This document shows positions 38,061 to 51,597 of a DNA stretch of 64,000 nucleotides, piece by piece (the first letter of the stretch is position 1; every line of letters begins with the position of its first letter). A model generated the notes under the pieces. It saw only the letters and a list, made by a program, of their open reading frames with translations. It had not been told where the DNA came from and ran no database searches. Both the position numbers and the translations under genes were made by a program. Origin of the DNA: Sindora glabra (taxonomy: Eukaryota > Streptophyta > Magnoliopsida > Fabales > Fabaceae); the NCBI GenBank assembly GCA_020226215.1, contig CM035231.1:49380876-49444875 (forward strand), written 5' to 3'.

Positions 38061-41000
38061 ACTCCAGTTATCACAATGGTGCTAATTTCACTTTCTACTG
38101 TTTTTAACCTTTTGCAAGTGCATATGCACAGTTTAGTGTGAATCAAATTAGCAAGATCGCACATTCGAAACGAGTAGGGTTAGTCCAATGATTAAAATGC
38201 AGCCTTAGTCAGAAGATTTTCAGCCTTATGTAGCAATGAGATCTCAATATTATCTACATTTACATTTTAAGGGATAAATTTTTTAATATTACGATAAAAA
38301 GACAAATATAATATTCAATTTTTTATTTTGAAAAGTGGTAATTGTTTTTTTAAATTTTATAATTAATAGTATAACTTTTTATTTTTATTTTTGTTTTAAT
38401 TATTTGCCTTTTGTTCACTTAAAATATTAAAATAAATAAAAAATATTACAACTAATTGTTAAATAATACTTTAATAATGTAAAATATATACTTAATTTTT
38501 AATTATATTTTTAATTTTTATTATTTATTTTAATATTACAAAGAGAGAGGGAGCAAAAAATTATAACAAAAGAAAAATAAGAAAATATAATAACCACCAT
38601 CTTTATCAACAATGAAGAAAATGTAATAACCACCACCACTTACGGTATGGTATTTAAATTTGTCAAAATATAAGAAAATTAATACTAAAATTCTCACCAC
38701 TACATTACAATATTTGCCAGTAGTGGAATTACGGTTTTAGAATATTTCTAAAAAAATACAAGAAAATAGAGTGAAATGAGAAAAATTGAAAACCCCTAAT
38801 AGGATGTAATTTGCAAAATTTGAATCGTTATATGGTTAAAGCTTCCGTATCCTAATTAAAACTAGGGTATAAAGTGTCCTAAACACTTGTCAAAATTTGA
38901 TTAGATGAAGATTGATTAGACGTAAAAATTAATTAAATGGGATTCGCAATAGAATCTTTTCAATTTTAATTACTTCAACAAATTTCCTCCCATGATTGTT
39001 AGAAAGTTAATTAGTCAAAATAATTAAATAAAGCATCACTAAGTATCAAACAGATTATAATAATTTGATGGTAATATAGCGAGATTTACTTTAGTTTAAA
39101 AGAACAGGATAACAATGTATGGTAAATCTAATTAAGTGCATTTAGGGAAGAACTAAAGGTACAAAAATGAAAATGAAGGGAAGTAAAGCTATAAACAGCA
39201 ACATGCTGAGGATTAAAGTGCCGAATCATTGCAAAAGTTGGCTTTTATTATATTTAAAGTCCACTCATTAAATCAACGGTTTCAAATTAAATTTATAATT
39301 TTCGGAACCAAGTTTTCGGTACTTTCTTTGAGTGATCTAGTATTTTCCAACTATATGGAAACAAAAAGAAGAGAAATGAGAAGTTGAATCAGCAATTTTG
39401 AACATCTATGACGCAAACAATCATTAAGGACAAGTTTAAGCTCTGGCTACCTCTTCAAAATCCACGAAAATGATTCTTTATCTTAAAATTGAAGGGTGTG
39501 AAAGATATGGAAATATAAATTTTAGATTCAGTGGAAATCGATCGGAAAACAGTTAAAAATCACAAAAAATATCTAAAAATTTGATCTTTCACCAATTTGA
39601 GAGCCGAACGAGAGGAAAAATAATAGTTGGTAAGCATGCCTATCATGTTGATAAAAATATCAAAACTTTATTTTAAAATTTTTCTTTTGCCTTAGTTATA
39701 GGAAATTTAAAATTTTAGTCAAACAATTTTACAATAATTAATTTTAATTACAATACAAAGGGCCATATATCATCAATTTCAGAGAAATAAAATCCAATCA
39801 AAATTTATAATCAATATTAATTATTCTTCAAACGTGCCAATAATTATGTTGAATTAAGTTATTAAAAAAAAGCCTTAAATAGAAAAGAATGGGAAAAAAA
39901 TGAAAAGTGATAAAAAATATATTTTTTTAATAAAATTTATAACTTAATCTTGAAAAGATCTATTTTCTCGTAAAATTATCCTAAACCATTATTATTATGT
40001 ACTTTATTTAAATTTAAATTAGTTATCTTGCTTCCAAATTACATTATCTTATTTAAAATTTAATTGCCTAAATTAAAATTATAATAAAAGTTATAAATTT
40101 AATAAAATTATGGACTAAAACATCTGTCCACCCTTCAAATTATCATCCTCTTGATTATTAACATTTGACTAGTGTTCTAACAAGAGCATTGTTTTTCATG
40201 CAATACTCTTGTAAAGTTTTTTTTTTCTAATAAAAAGTTTTGAAAAAATTATTTTCATTTTAAATATCTAATTTAATTTTTCATGTGATATTCTTGTAAT
40301 TTTTTTAATTTTTCAGTAGTTTATGTTGCACCAGTACTAGTTTCCATGCTTTGCATATGAACCATGTGAATAATAATTAATCTAATTAAATTAAATATAT
40401 TGTAAAGAACATAAATAACATATCTAACAATAAAACTATAAAATTTTAAATACATTTGAATAACAACGAGCAAGACAACATATATAATAGACTAAACAAA
40501 TTGCAAATATTTTAATATTAAATAAACATACAATGTGTCAAATTTTAATGAATCAATTTTGATAAAAAAGATAAGCTAATAATTATATCAATATAATATT
40601 TTAATTGACAAAGAAGTTATAAAATGGGTTATATTCAAGTGGGCATTTACCAAAAGATTAAATAGAGTAACGTGAGATCCAATGGACAAATGATGATCCT
40701 TTTTATAGGCCAAGATTTACATAGGATAGCGTGAGGTTGTGGGTCCCTCTAGCATGATTCTCAAGGGTGATATGCTTTTGGTATAATTTCTTAACCAATT
40801 CTAATTGAACACATTTTCAAGTTATTATCATTCCTAATATCATGCTTTTTGTGATGTAATCTGAATACTTCTAATAAAGTGGAGTAACTTCAAGTATGTT
40901 CAATCGAACTTCCTAGATCATATTACTATTATAGGCCTAGTCTCAGAAATATTAGGATTTTATTATGTGCTTTCAATGTATGAACTATATCCTGAAGGTT

Positions 41001-42705
41001 TACTAAACTTATTGTCCAGTTGGATATTAGGGTTTGGACTCCTAATATGAACTTTAAGGCTGATTTTGCTTTGTGGATTATGTTGCCTACCTAAATATCT
41101 TGTGTCCATTTGAACATTTTATGTCATTTATCCTTTACCATCTATAAAATAACAATTTTTTATTTATAAAAAATTATATTACTTATCCATTATATGTCAC
41201 ATATTTCATACATCATTGATAAAAGATGTATTATATTATATCACTAGAAAAAGATATATAATATCATAATTTAAATTTAAATAAAATTATTCTTATATAA
41301 TGGTAATAATAGTGGAAGGAAATATGTTGACTAAAGATGATAATGATTGTAAATAGTATTGATGAAGAGAAGATAGTGATAGTAAATAGTGATGATATAT
41401 ATGAGTGATATTTAATGGATTGAATGGTAGTAGTGTGGTGGTGTAATGACTAGTGATTATAATTATATAAATATCTATTAATAATGGAATTTACAAGATT
41501 CGATAACTATTATAGCAATTGCTGACACCACATTTGTTTTTTGACAGTGGTAATCACGACCATCCACTACGACTACGTTAATGGTAATTGGTGGTAGTGA
41601 TTGTTAGTAGTAGGATAGATGATTAATGGTGGTAATGACTAATAATTATAATTATGTAAGCATCCATTAATAATGAGATTTACAAGATTCAGTAACTATT
41701 GCAGTAGTTGCTACTACCACCTTTGTTTTAATGATAGTGGCAATCACCACTACCTATTATGACTATATTAATGATAGATCAAGTAATAGTGGCTGTTGTT
41801 ACATTGATGGCAATTGGTGATTGTAGTTGTTAGTAGTAGGATAGATGATTGATGGTGGTAATGGCATCTGTCACCACTTGTCGTTGCTATATTAATAATG
41901 GTGAAAGTAATGGTCATCATTGCATTAATGACAATCAATGATAGTGGTTATTGACTTGCTTGTAGTGATGGTTAGCAATAATGATAATATTAATAGTAAT
42001 GAATAATATTACATAATGAAAGGATTGGTGGAGAGATAACATTTTTAAAATTTTTATTGTATTTTATGATATAAACTTTATTAATCAAGTCTTATCTTTC
42101 ATCCAAAGAAGTATAAAAGTATAAGGTGTTTTTATGAATTTTAGAATATACATTTATGCACCAAACATAAATAAAATTATATAAACACTTTCTATTATGC
42201 ACCACCAAACAAGCCCTTTAGATTGTTACAATAAAGTAATCGTAGTTATCGTTATTATTTGTCTTATAATTATATACTTTATATAAGAGTGTTTTACAAA
42301 AGAGTATTTGGACAAATTTGATAGTAGAATATTTTCTTCTTTCTATGTATTTATTATTTGTACATTGGGAAACTTGTTTTTGTGTCATCATCAACTAAAT
42401 AGGGTAATTCTAGGATAAAATTTTAAATTGCTTTTATGATCACAATCATAATTATGTTATAATTTGTAAAATTATAAGGTACTTGTTACAATACTTTTGG
42501 GGTTTCAAAACTTAAGGTAACATGACAAATTCTAAAATCATTATATTACAATTATTCAATTATAACTATTCATTTTTAATTAATATGATTAAACAATTTT
42601 AATATAATGAATTCTAAAATTACAACATCACCTTAAGTTTTAAAAAATCCAAAGGTAGCATAGAATTCAAAATATTATAAATAAATATAAATAATATGAT
42701 TATTC
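38061..42705. other. Intergenic
   Basis: I see no gene between the zinc-finger gene and the second CACTA-like element. The region is AT-rich with no ORF above 60 codons. It contains one diverged tandem duplication at 41440-41870 and a patch at 40.64-41.1 kb of slightly higher complexity that I cannot identify. Confidence 0.55.
41440..41870. repeat. Diverged two-copy tandem repeat
   Basis: Units at about 41440-41631 and 41632-41870 share taatgact-ataattataa, tttacaagattc, actatt, a caccac-tttgttt block and gttagtagtaggatagatgatt-atggtggtaatg. The second unit has about 40 extra bases. The region is rich in gtagtag/ggtggt triplets but shows no open frame. Confidence 0.7.
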
Positions 42706-43735
42706 CACATTACTATAAAATTGCCCTTTTACATTGATTATTTTTCATGTTTGACATTGGTTATGAATTAACATATATACGGGCATCATTGTATGTTATA
42801 CCACATAAAAAAAATACAATAATATCAATTTCTGTATAAATGAGAACTAGTATCATTTCTTCATTGGAAATACAATTGCTTCTTATAATAACAATATTAA
42901 ATGTCGATTACATAGCCGACATTAAATATAAATATTTAATTATGATTTTTTAAATACCCAATGTGGTTGTCATTCCCTTTATTCCCCCTCTCATAATTCC
43001 TCCTTCTAAACACTAACCCTTTCTTGTTATTACTTCCTGTTTGGTCCTTTTTAATCCCCAACATTTCTAATAATACTTTAGAATCTTAATTTTAAAAATT
43101 TAAAAAAAAATATAAGAATAGAATGAAAATGGTGAAAATTTATATCCAATACTTGTTAGTTAATATATGAGATTAACACTTCTAAGAAAAGCTATCTTGA
43201 GTCCAATATCTATAAATATAATAAATATTTATTAAAATTTGATATATAATATTACACATTTCATATAAATAAATAGTAAATAATATCATCAAATATCAAA
43301 AGAAAAGGAATGAAATCAAGTTTCTCACCCATACAACTTGTAAAACTTGTAGCAAAATGAAAGCAACAAAACATGATAGATTTTCAAACAAAAAACTAAC
43401 TTGAAAGGATAAATACAAAAGTTAATAAAGTTCTTACTTTTATATTCTGCGCTTGTCCAGTGAGTGCCCAATCCTATAAATTTATCGATGGACTAATAAA
43501 TCTTCAGTACTACAAAATAATTAGTAAGTGTAAATATAAAAATATCTTAAGGTTAGAATATGATCATACCTTAGTAGAAAGAAAATCATTTTAAGGTTGT
43601 AATAGCTTCATAGCAAAATTTATAAATAGTAAAACGGCTTCACTTTTCTTATTTTCATCTTGTGCCTTGTTTTTCAGACCATTTTAAGCTTACATATTAG
43701 TTTCTAAGAAAAAAAATTGATGTATATAATAAAAT

Positions 43736-43886
43736 AACATTATTTAACTTTAAAATTTTAAATGTTGTTTATTAAATAAAAATTGATGTGATAAACCATA
43801 ATGGAAAATAAAACAACATTATTCAACTTTAAAATTTTAAATGTTGTTTATTAAATAAAAATTGATATGATAAACCATAATGTTTT
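43736..43886. repeat. 79-bp tandem repeat within the CACTA-like element
   Basis: Two adjacent, nearly identical copies (43736-43814 and 43815-43886), each running aacattatt(t/c)aactttaaa through ataaaccataatg. The similarity suggests a more recent duplication than the host element. Confidence 0.85.
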
Positions 43887-44134
43887 TTCCATTATGTTTT
43901 AAGCAAAAATCTTATAATTTTACAAGTTGGTAGCGATAAAATTATTTTTGCATTATGATATTTTTCTTATACAATTAAACTCATACAAACAACAACATAT
44001 TGAACTATATAATAAATAAGAAACTATAATAACAATATACTTTAAATGAAAAGAAAAAATGAGATACCTCTTTTTATAATTCCCTTATATTACTTAAGAG
44101 CTTCTAAGTTAGGAGATGCAGATGTGGAAATAGA

Positions 44135-44250
44135 TGATAAATTATAGTAAAAGAAGTAATATGATTATTTTTGCAATGAATTTAAGCCTTTTAGTGCAAA
44201 ATGATCACTTTACTTGTTTTCACCATAATTTTTCATTAGTTTTCTTTTCT
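44135..44250. repeat. Hairpin unit shared with the 14.8-kb CACTA element
   Basis: Reads aaattatagtaaaagaagtaatatgatt...caccataatttttcattag, the same inverted design as the two units at 16603-16710 and 16798-16910. Shared internal hairpins support common ancestry of the two elements. Confidence 0.6.
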
Positions 44251-46857
44251 TGATGTTTTCTCGAAATTCCTAAATGTACTTCATCACATTAAGTGTGTAA
44301 ATTAACGACTTTTAAAATCCATTAATAGAAAAAACTTCTAAAATAAAAGGTGTAAATAATAGTATTTAACATTACTTAGACTATTGAAAAGATCTTGATA
44401 TTAATCAAAAGTTCTTCTAAAAATATGTACTAACACTCTCAACAATAAATATAAGGATTCTACAAAATATTTGGAAGGATTCTTATTTGAATTCCTTCCA
44501 AATGTTTCATAGAATTCATATGTTTAAAATAAAAGTGTGGATACAAATCCCTATAAGAAGTATTAAAGGATCCTAGGACTTTCCAATTAGCTCTGGTACA
44601 GCCTAATACCAAGATTTCCACCTCCCAAAGTTAGAAGCCCTCTTTTTGATGAAAGGAAAGCTATCTTGATAGATCATTGATTTGTTTCAAATAGGTAAGG
44701 GAAGCCCTATTCATAAGCCAATAGCACATCATTGAATGCCATGTAAACTATTGATAAATTGTCATAATGATTGAAATGAATATATCTGACCATTAGTACA
44801 CTTTTTTTAAAGGTTAGTTATTTCTTTTAAAATCAACATTGTTTAAGCTAATTTTTTTTAATACAACTTATGTATTCTAACATTTTTTTAATGAGCTACA
44901 CTAAAATTATATTAGATAATCAATACAATTTATAGCATAATTACTACATAACCTTATATTAAAATCAATATAGTTTACAACATAAACATTACAAAAAAAA
45001 TCTTTTTACAAATTCTCATGTGTTAAAAAGATATCTAATATGTTTTCCTTATGTTAAAGTGCTTCACAAGAATATATAGACATTATCCATACATTTCTTA
45101 TTATATTGAGGGAAATATAAGAATAACACATCCATTGATGTTGCACATCTAAAAAAGCTTTAAATTTTTACAATCATGGTAATCATATTATACCAAAAAT
45201 ATCTTTTGCTACCTAAACTATTTGAAGGCAGAATATAACTACAGTTTGATGGGATACTCATGACCATAAAATTTGAATCTTTCCTAAATGTATAGTAAGA
45301 ATAAATGTGTTATCCTCTTATTTCATCTAAATAAAAGATGGACTAAAAGAGAAATTTGTAAACAAAATGAAAAGCAATATGCGTCGATTATTAAATAAAA
45401 ATTGATGTCATAAGTTTTGCTACATCATAAAACTTAGTCTTTATTAAAGGTTGATAAATATTTATTGCAAATTAGTTAGCTATTTTTGTACCTTTAGATG
45501 TTAGTTTCATTACTTCATAAAAAACCATACAGTTTTAATAAATTATCAACATTGTTTAGCTATTTTTTAAATATAACTTTAGCATCTTGACATTTTTCTA
45601 ACTACAACCAACACAAAAAATTACACTAAATTATCAATACAATTTATAGCATGATCACTATGTAACTCCAAATTAAAATTAATTAGTTTACAACATAATT
45701 AATACAAAAAAATTCTTTTTACAGATTTTGTAGTACATTCTTATCTTGAAAATACAACCATTAATACAACACATTCCACCTTAAAAAAAATTATCATTAG
45801 TACTTAGGGACATATAATATTTATAACTATGACCACTTTGAAAAATAAATAATAGTGATTGTCTTCATAGAAGAGGACAAAAACATAGTTCATAGAGGCA
45901 AAAGTTTTGATCCCATGGCTTTAAAGAAAAAATAATGGTGATTGTCTTTATGACATCTTTAAAGCAGTCCTTTACATTTGTGTCCTTGGCAACCATATTT
46001 TATCCCTAGTCTTGGCAACTATATTTTATCTTAAGTCCCTAACTATCATATCTACTGTAACCATATTTTATCCTTTATCCCTTACTTTGAGTTGAAAAAC
46101 AAATTATCACTGAGAAAGGATGATAACTTAGGAACAACGACTTGCATCTTAGTAGTTAATGATCGAGCAACATTGATCATATATTTTTCTCATATGCCAT
46201 CTAAATAAAAATGAAGTGAAAGATAAAACGAAAAATAGAGTAAAAGAATCTATGGAGTGAATACCTAAATAAAAAATAAAATAAAAGAGAAAATAAACTG
46301 TGGACACGATTTATAGATATCATAGGAAATTCTATTTCGATTATTAGTAGATAACCAATATCCTAAAAATGAATTTTTGTATGCTGATTCCATTAACATA
46401 CCTTTTAAACATCAATTATTTAAAAAATTAATGTTATAAGTGTTCAACTCACGGATGCCAAAGTGCATTTTAAATTAGCAAATCATTGAAATGTAAATAA
46501 TTTTACAATTTCTAATAACATAGCCAATACAAATATTAATAGGTTGTATATAATCTTTAACCACCAATTTTCGAGTATAATCGACAACTAAAGCACCATT
46601 ATTTATAAATACAATCAATAATTGATTATTAACATTCTTTTAGATGTCATCCTCAATTTACCATCATCATTGTAAGTTTCTTTATGCCAATTCCTTCATC
46701 TTCTATTGGAAAATAAAGGTTTGTAACATCAGTCTGTTTTTCTAATTAATGTGGTAAGTTGTACTTATTTTTAAAAATATTACTATCATTATAAATATTA
46801 TTTTTCATTTCATCTAACATAAATGGGATGATATCAGAGGGCAAATCTATAATAGAG

Positions 46858-47247
46858 ACAAAACAACGTATGCAATTAACTATATTATAAGAAATATTTT
46901 ACTTGCATGGCCCATGTTCTAATAAGCAGAGTAATTTGTATCAGAAGAAAAGAAAAATGTGGAAAAAAATGCCAAAGAGAAATCGTTCACAACCATATCC
47001 CAATAATGGAGGAACTTCCAATATATTATATAATTAGACAAGACCAGTCAAAAAGCCTACAAAAATACAAGGTCTTCCCATCTGAGTTATCATATCTTCT
47101 AAATTTATCTACTTTCTGTGAAGAGTACACGTTGATTCATGCTGGAAAAAAACAAAAATAATTACAGACAACAAAGCCAAAAAAAAAAAAAAAAACTGTA
47201 AGACAACCCAAGTCTGTACTATTTTGTTGTACCAACATCTTCTCCAA
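46858..47247. other. Short intergenic stretch
   Basis: Lies between the CACTA-like remnant and the first DUF3511 gene. An 84-codon plus-strand frame at 46907-47161 has no recognised motif and ends in low-complexity lysine codons, so I do not call it a gene. Confidence 0.45.
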
Positions 47248-47264
47248 CTCCGTTTCTTATTCCA

Positions 47265-47270
47265 TATAAA
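47265..47270 (+). promoter_or_regulatory. TATA box candidate of DUF3511 copy 1
   Basis: TATAAA lies about 145 bp upstream of the ATG at 47412. The equivalent site in copy 2 reads TATTAA because of one substitution. If it is used, transcription would begin near 47.3 kb, at or just beyond the upstream ATG at 47288. Confidence 0.45.
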
Positions 47271-47287
47271 ATCTGTAACCTTCGAAA

Positions 47288-47452
47288 ATGGAAGAACTAA
47301 AACATATACAAAAATTTAGAAAAGAAAAAGTGAAGCTCGAATCTTTTCCCTCTGTTGCGCCTCCAACCATCGAACATATAGTTTTCAACGGCCGCAGGAA
47401 GACAGGAAGAGATGACGATTTATGTGCATCGGGGAGAGATGACGGTTTATGA
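47288..47452 (+). other. Upstream open reading frame overlapping the DUF3511 start
   Basis: A 54-codon frame begins at ATG 47288 and ends at TGA 47450-47452, overlapping the main start at 47412 in another frame. The matching ATG in copy 2 (55690) opens a frame of only 15 codons (55690-55737), so the peptide is not conserved. Whether the ATG is inside the transcript depends on the true start site. Confidence 0.35.
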
Positions 47453-47750
47453 GTATCGGTGGAATTATGGTTACGACGGCAACCAAGGCATCAGGAGCGC
47501 TAAGATGCGTTATCAGCAGCGATCACAAGCATCGTTGTCAATGAAAAATGGCAGCGGAAGCCATCCACATCGGAAGGGCAATACTTGGATTGTCGACCCA
47601 GATGTAAAGAGAAAGAAAAGGTTGGCAAAGTACAAGTCCTATGAGACTGAAAAGAAACTGAAAACCTCAATAAAGAAAGGTTTTCGTTGGTTGAAGAACA
47701 AGTTCCTATGTGGGAAGGACTGGAATTTAAGGAAGAAAAACATGGATTAA
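47412..47750 (+). CDS. DUF3511 family protein, copy 1
   Basis: A single exon of 112 residues. The C-terminal half (about residues 61-100) matches the plant-only DUF3511 domain: an acidic VDPDVKRKKR start, then LAKYKSYETE, a basic linker and GFRWLKNKF. The family usually ends in a short hydrophobic stretch such as RLVYGW; here that tail is replaced by an unrelated lysine-rich end. The N terminus has two 9-residue repeats (MTIYVHRGE, MTVYEYRWN), each encoded by 27 bp. The protein is small, very basic and has no signal peptide or membrane segment. DUF3511 proteins have no established biochemical function. It lies in direct orientation with copy 2 about 8.4 kb downstream. The start was chosen because the repeat begins there and the same ATG is kept in copy 2. 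Confidence 0.82.
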   Translation: MTIYVHRGEMTVYEYRWNYGYDGNQGIRSAKMRYQQRSQASLSMKNGSGSHPHRKGNTWIVDPDVKRKKRLAKYKSYETEKKLKTSIKKGFRWLKNKFLCGKDWNLRKKNMD

Positions 47751-47960
47751 CAGTAAATAAAAGGGAAAAAAGCAGGGATAGATGAATGAATTTTCTTTTC
47801 CCTTGTAATTTCGTGGTTGATTGTATGTGTGTTACATTCTTTCTCTTTTAATTTTTATTTGTGAGATATGTTTATTTATTTTTAATTTATACATACTTAA
47901 TACTTTGATTGATTGAATTAGCACTCAAAATATTGGAAATTTCAAAAATGAAAAATAGTA

Positions 47961-50900
47961 TCAAAATAACATCTTCTAATTTAAGGAAAAAAATTATTTT
48001 TTCTCACAATTATGGCATCATCTATTATTATTTTTTAATTATAAAGTACATTAATTTATATAAAAAAAAATTATACTAAAAATGGCGTTAACTCGTCCTT
48101 TACTCTTGATTTTCACATACTAGGGAAAATTAACCCATCTAACCCTATTGAAAGATTTGAATGTGACAGTACTTCTTTCCCTTCTTTTATCATTAAGATC
48201 AATAATGATTTAAGTAGAATTGTTAAAGAGGCCAACCAAACTTATCTGCAAGCAGGTTTTGCTGGCGTCTTAAACGGGTCAGGTAGAGTCAAGGCACAAA
48301 TTAAATAGACCTGTAAATTATAAATTCTAGTGTGGTTCCATGTAGCCCACGGCAAATGGGCTGACTCGCTCACTTTTATTTTTAATTTAAAATTTTTAAA
48401 TTTTTAGACTTTTAAATGATAAATAAATTTAAATCAAAGTATCATATATCTATTCATAAATAAATCATAATATATTTAAAATTCATATATAACATTAAAA
48501 AAATATTATGGATATATAAATAAGTCATAAAATCAGTATTTTAAAATCAAGATTAGCTTAACCGGTTCAATTGGTTGGACAAGCATATGAGCTTAAAAAT
48601 AAGCCGAAAATACCTTCAAACCTAATTTATGTAAAAATTCAGTTGACCTAATTCAACTCAATAAAAATTGGGATTCAATTGGTAACCAATAAAATCTGTC
48701 CAATTGATTCAATTTTTTCTTTAACTTTTGCAAAATGATAGAGTCCAACTTCAATCCAACTTAAAAGCCTAATGAAAAAAAAAAAAGACTAAGCCTTAAC
48801 TAAGAAAGTACAATCTAAAAAAAAAATAAAAACTAAATTATCCTATATATGTAACAAGATACATAAAACACATGCTTTAAGATATTAAATTTAAAGGGTA
48901 GTAATCACAATTTTTCTTTTTGAAAATTTTAAATTTTTTAAATTTCTTAAAAATAGAAAAATATTAAATTTTTCTTGTAAAAATAAATTAACAAAGTTTT
49001 AAAATTCTTGAATTTATCCAAAAAATTTTAAATAAAAAAATTTCTTGATTTTTGGTAAATTATAAAGATTAAGATAAATAGTTTTTGTTATACATTAATG
49101 TTGTTCTCATTTGCAAAACTACTAAATGAAAAGAATGAAAACTTATTGAAAATACTTTAAATTAGAAAAAAAATTGTCATTTTCTTTTTATTTGAACCAT
49201 AATTGTGTTGAATAATTATTGTAATTATAGTAAAATAAATATCTATTTATTATTGTAGAAATATAATAATAAAGCATATACATATATATAATATATAATT
49301 TATTATATATAAAAATACAATAACCTATTCAATCACCAGATTTAATTAGTTAAATTAATTCAATCTTAACTTGTTCATCTCACTTAATCAATAGTTAAGT
49401 TGAATTTTAAAACATTACATAAAACACACACAAAGTAGTAGTATTATTTATAAATAATTTATAACATAACCTTATATAATCTAAAGCAAGAAAATGAAGT
49501 ATAATTTTGATTGGATTGAAAATTTAGACCCATATAAGAATTAAAATTTAAGAATTGAAAAAAAAAATACAGGCCAAGTTGACCGATCCACATTTGGCCC
49601 GAGTAGCCCACGAACCACGCAAGCTAGGCCAAGTGAGACCCTAAATGGAATTCTATTTTAGAGACCCGAATTTAGAAAACCCATGAATAAACGAGGCAAT
49701 CCGCAAGCCACCACCCTTTTGAATAGGTATAGATTTAAAAGAGGATTCTTAATTATTTCCAATGGTGATCTCATAGTGACCTTGCGAACTCAACTCCCAC
49801 CCGATATACAGGATTTTTTATTTAAAATTAATATATATGTATATATACATTTTATATTTCACTAATAAATAATATAAAAAGTTATTATAGGGTTAATATA
49901 ATTTGTATAATTAAAAAAATTACAATTAGGTATATAGAGATATACACATATGTAAACACATACATTACTCTTCCTTTTTAAATTTTTATAAAAATTTTCT
50001 ATTTTATGAAAAATCTATTATAAGATATTAGAATCAATATTCAAATAAAAAAAGCTTGAGAGATCAGATGATGCTCAATCTTGTCAAATTTACATATTTA
50101 AAAATTAGTTTAAAAGTATAATAGTCACTTTTTCCATCAATAAATATATTGGGACTTATTATGCATGAGTACTATAATGATTTATAATATAGACATATAC
50201 AAATAATTTATTAAAAATATAAAAATATATTTAAATAAAAAATAATTATTTTATATTACACAAATATTTTACCTATAATGATTTTGAATTTGGTATGTTT
50301 GAAATGTCAATTAATAAGAATATTAGTGAAACTATAAAATTAATAATTTAAAGTTAAATATAATTTAAAATATAATGAGAAATATATTGTAATAATTATT
50401 AAATTCAACTAATAATATGAAAGGATAGTATTATAAACAAAATATTTTAAAAATATATTTATAATATAAAATTTAAATATATATTTATTGTAAATTGAAT
50501 TAGTTTCAGTAAAATAAAGTGGTAATAAATATAGAATATATGTTCATATGAGCATTATAATTATAATAATATTAGGTAAACATGCAAGAGTATTATAACA
50601 ATTTATAATATGAGTATATACAAATAATTTATTAAGAATATAAAATATATTTAAATAAAAATAAATAATTACAATATTTTAATACAAGTATTAAATATGA
50701 TTTATTAGTAGATTGTGAAAATTTTCATTTATTTAAAAGAGGATGCAGAATTAAATAATTATAATATATTAAATTTAGAAAAGAAATAAATTAATCTAAT
50801 AAATTATGAAAATGGTAAACATTGTATTAAATACTCTTTGATATAAAAATTTTTAAAGGCTATTTTTGAAGGAAAAGTTTTTTATTTTGAGAAGAAAATT

Positions 50901-51597
50901 TACCGGTAAAAGAGTTTCTGAAAAAAAAAATATTTTTTTTTATTTTGGGAGAGAAACTTACATTTCGAAGAATTTTAAAGAAAAATATAGACGTTTGTTG
51001 GTATTTTCCATAGCTCATGCACAGACGGCGTTTCTCCAAACCATTGGCCAAAACACAGGTCTAACAATTAATTAAAATAAATTACGCGTTACGATAATAC
51101 TTATTTCTAGAAAAGGCTTTACTTTCATGCTAATAAGACAAAAAAGAACATATATTTGAGCCTCCTTTATCACACTGTATAATTTAAATGTGAATAGTAC
51201 AAAAATTACAAGATAGTATCATGTATAATATTGATAATAAGCTCTCATACAATATAATGTTTGATCCATCTTTATATAGTATATATAATTATAATTATAA
51301 TTTAATTATTGAATAAGTTTCATTTACGAAGTCTGGAAAAAAAATCATTGACCTCCTCTTTATTTTCGAAAATTTCAGAAATCTCCCATATCAACAAATA
51401 GAATTTATCTCCGTTTGTGACAATTTCCTTTTTATATCCTTTATGTAAACTTTTAGTATACAATTTGTTTATGTAAATATTTGTAAATATTTTAAAAATT
51501 TATTTCACCTAGTCAACAATCGAATCAAAAGGATAATCCATCGTAATTAATATTTATTATTTAAATATATTTTAATTCATTTTAATATTTTTATGTA
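47961..51597. other. Intergenic between the DUF3511 copies (left part)
   Basis: I see no gene. Two patches, 48.2-48.4 kb and 49.56-49.8 kb, are richer in gcccac/gggct words than the surroundings and may be edges of a decayed hAT-like element, but I could not match termini. Short frames at 49683-49865 and on both strands at 50860-51075 are not convincing. Confidence 0.45.

Larger units (their letters stand above)
42706..46857. mobile_element. Decayed CACTA-like element, opposite orientation
   Basis: The left end CACATTACTATAAAATTGCCC and the right end (reverse complement CTCTATTATAGATTTGCCC) are altered versions of the two ends of the element at 14787-18249. The right inner text, ataaatgggatgatatc...ggcaaatct, mirrors that element's left inner text. 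No 3-bp duplication is left. The interior shares blocks with 3820-4260 and, in reverse complement, with 15.7 kb and 16.6 kb. No transposase frame was found. It is older than its relative. Confidence 0.6.
47248..47960 (+). repeat. Direct duplication unit, copy 1 (DUF3511 locus)
   Basis: This segment, covering leader, gene and 3' flank, recurs at 55655-56415. Matching landmarks outside the gene are ccatat(a/t)aaatctgtaa and aaaatggaagaac upstream, and gaattttctttt...tttcgtggttga plus acttaatact downstream. The match fades on both sides, so the whole locus was copied as a unit. Confidence 0.8.

Noticed and set aside
37646..38164. Minus-strand frames of 66-90 codons opposite the zinc-finger gene
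   Set aside because: They are shadows of the real plus-strand coding sequence.
41440..41870. Tandem repeat as a possible coding repeat
   Set aside because: Both copies contain stops in all frames and differ by a 40-base insertion.
46907..47161. 84-codon frame upstream of DUF3511 copy 1
   Set aside because: No recognised motif, no counterpart in the duplicated block and a low-complexity end.
48200..49800. hAT-type transposon suggested by gcccac/gggct-rich edges
   Set aside because: I could not match terminal inverted repeats or an 8-bp duplication, so the element call is not supported.
50860..51075. Overlapping frames on both strands as a small gene or hairpin
   Set aside because: The frames come from mirrored A/T runs; the inverted match is weak and no motif is visible.
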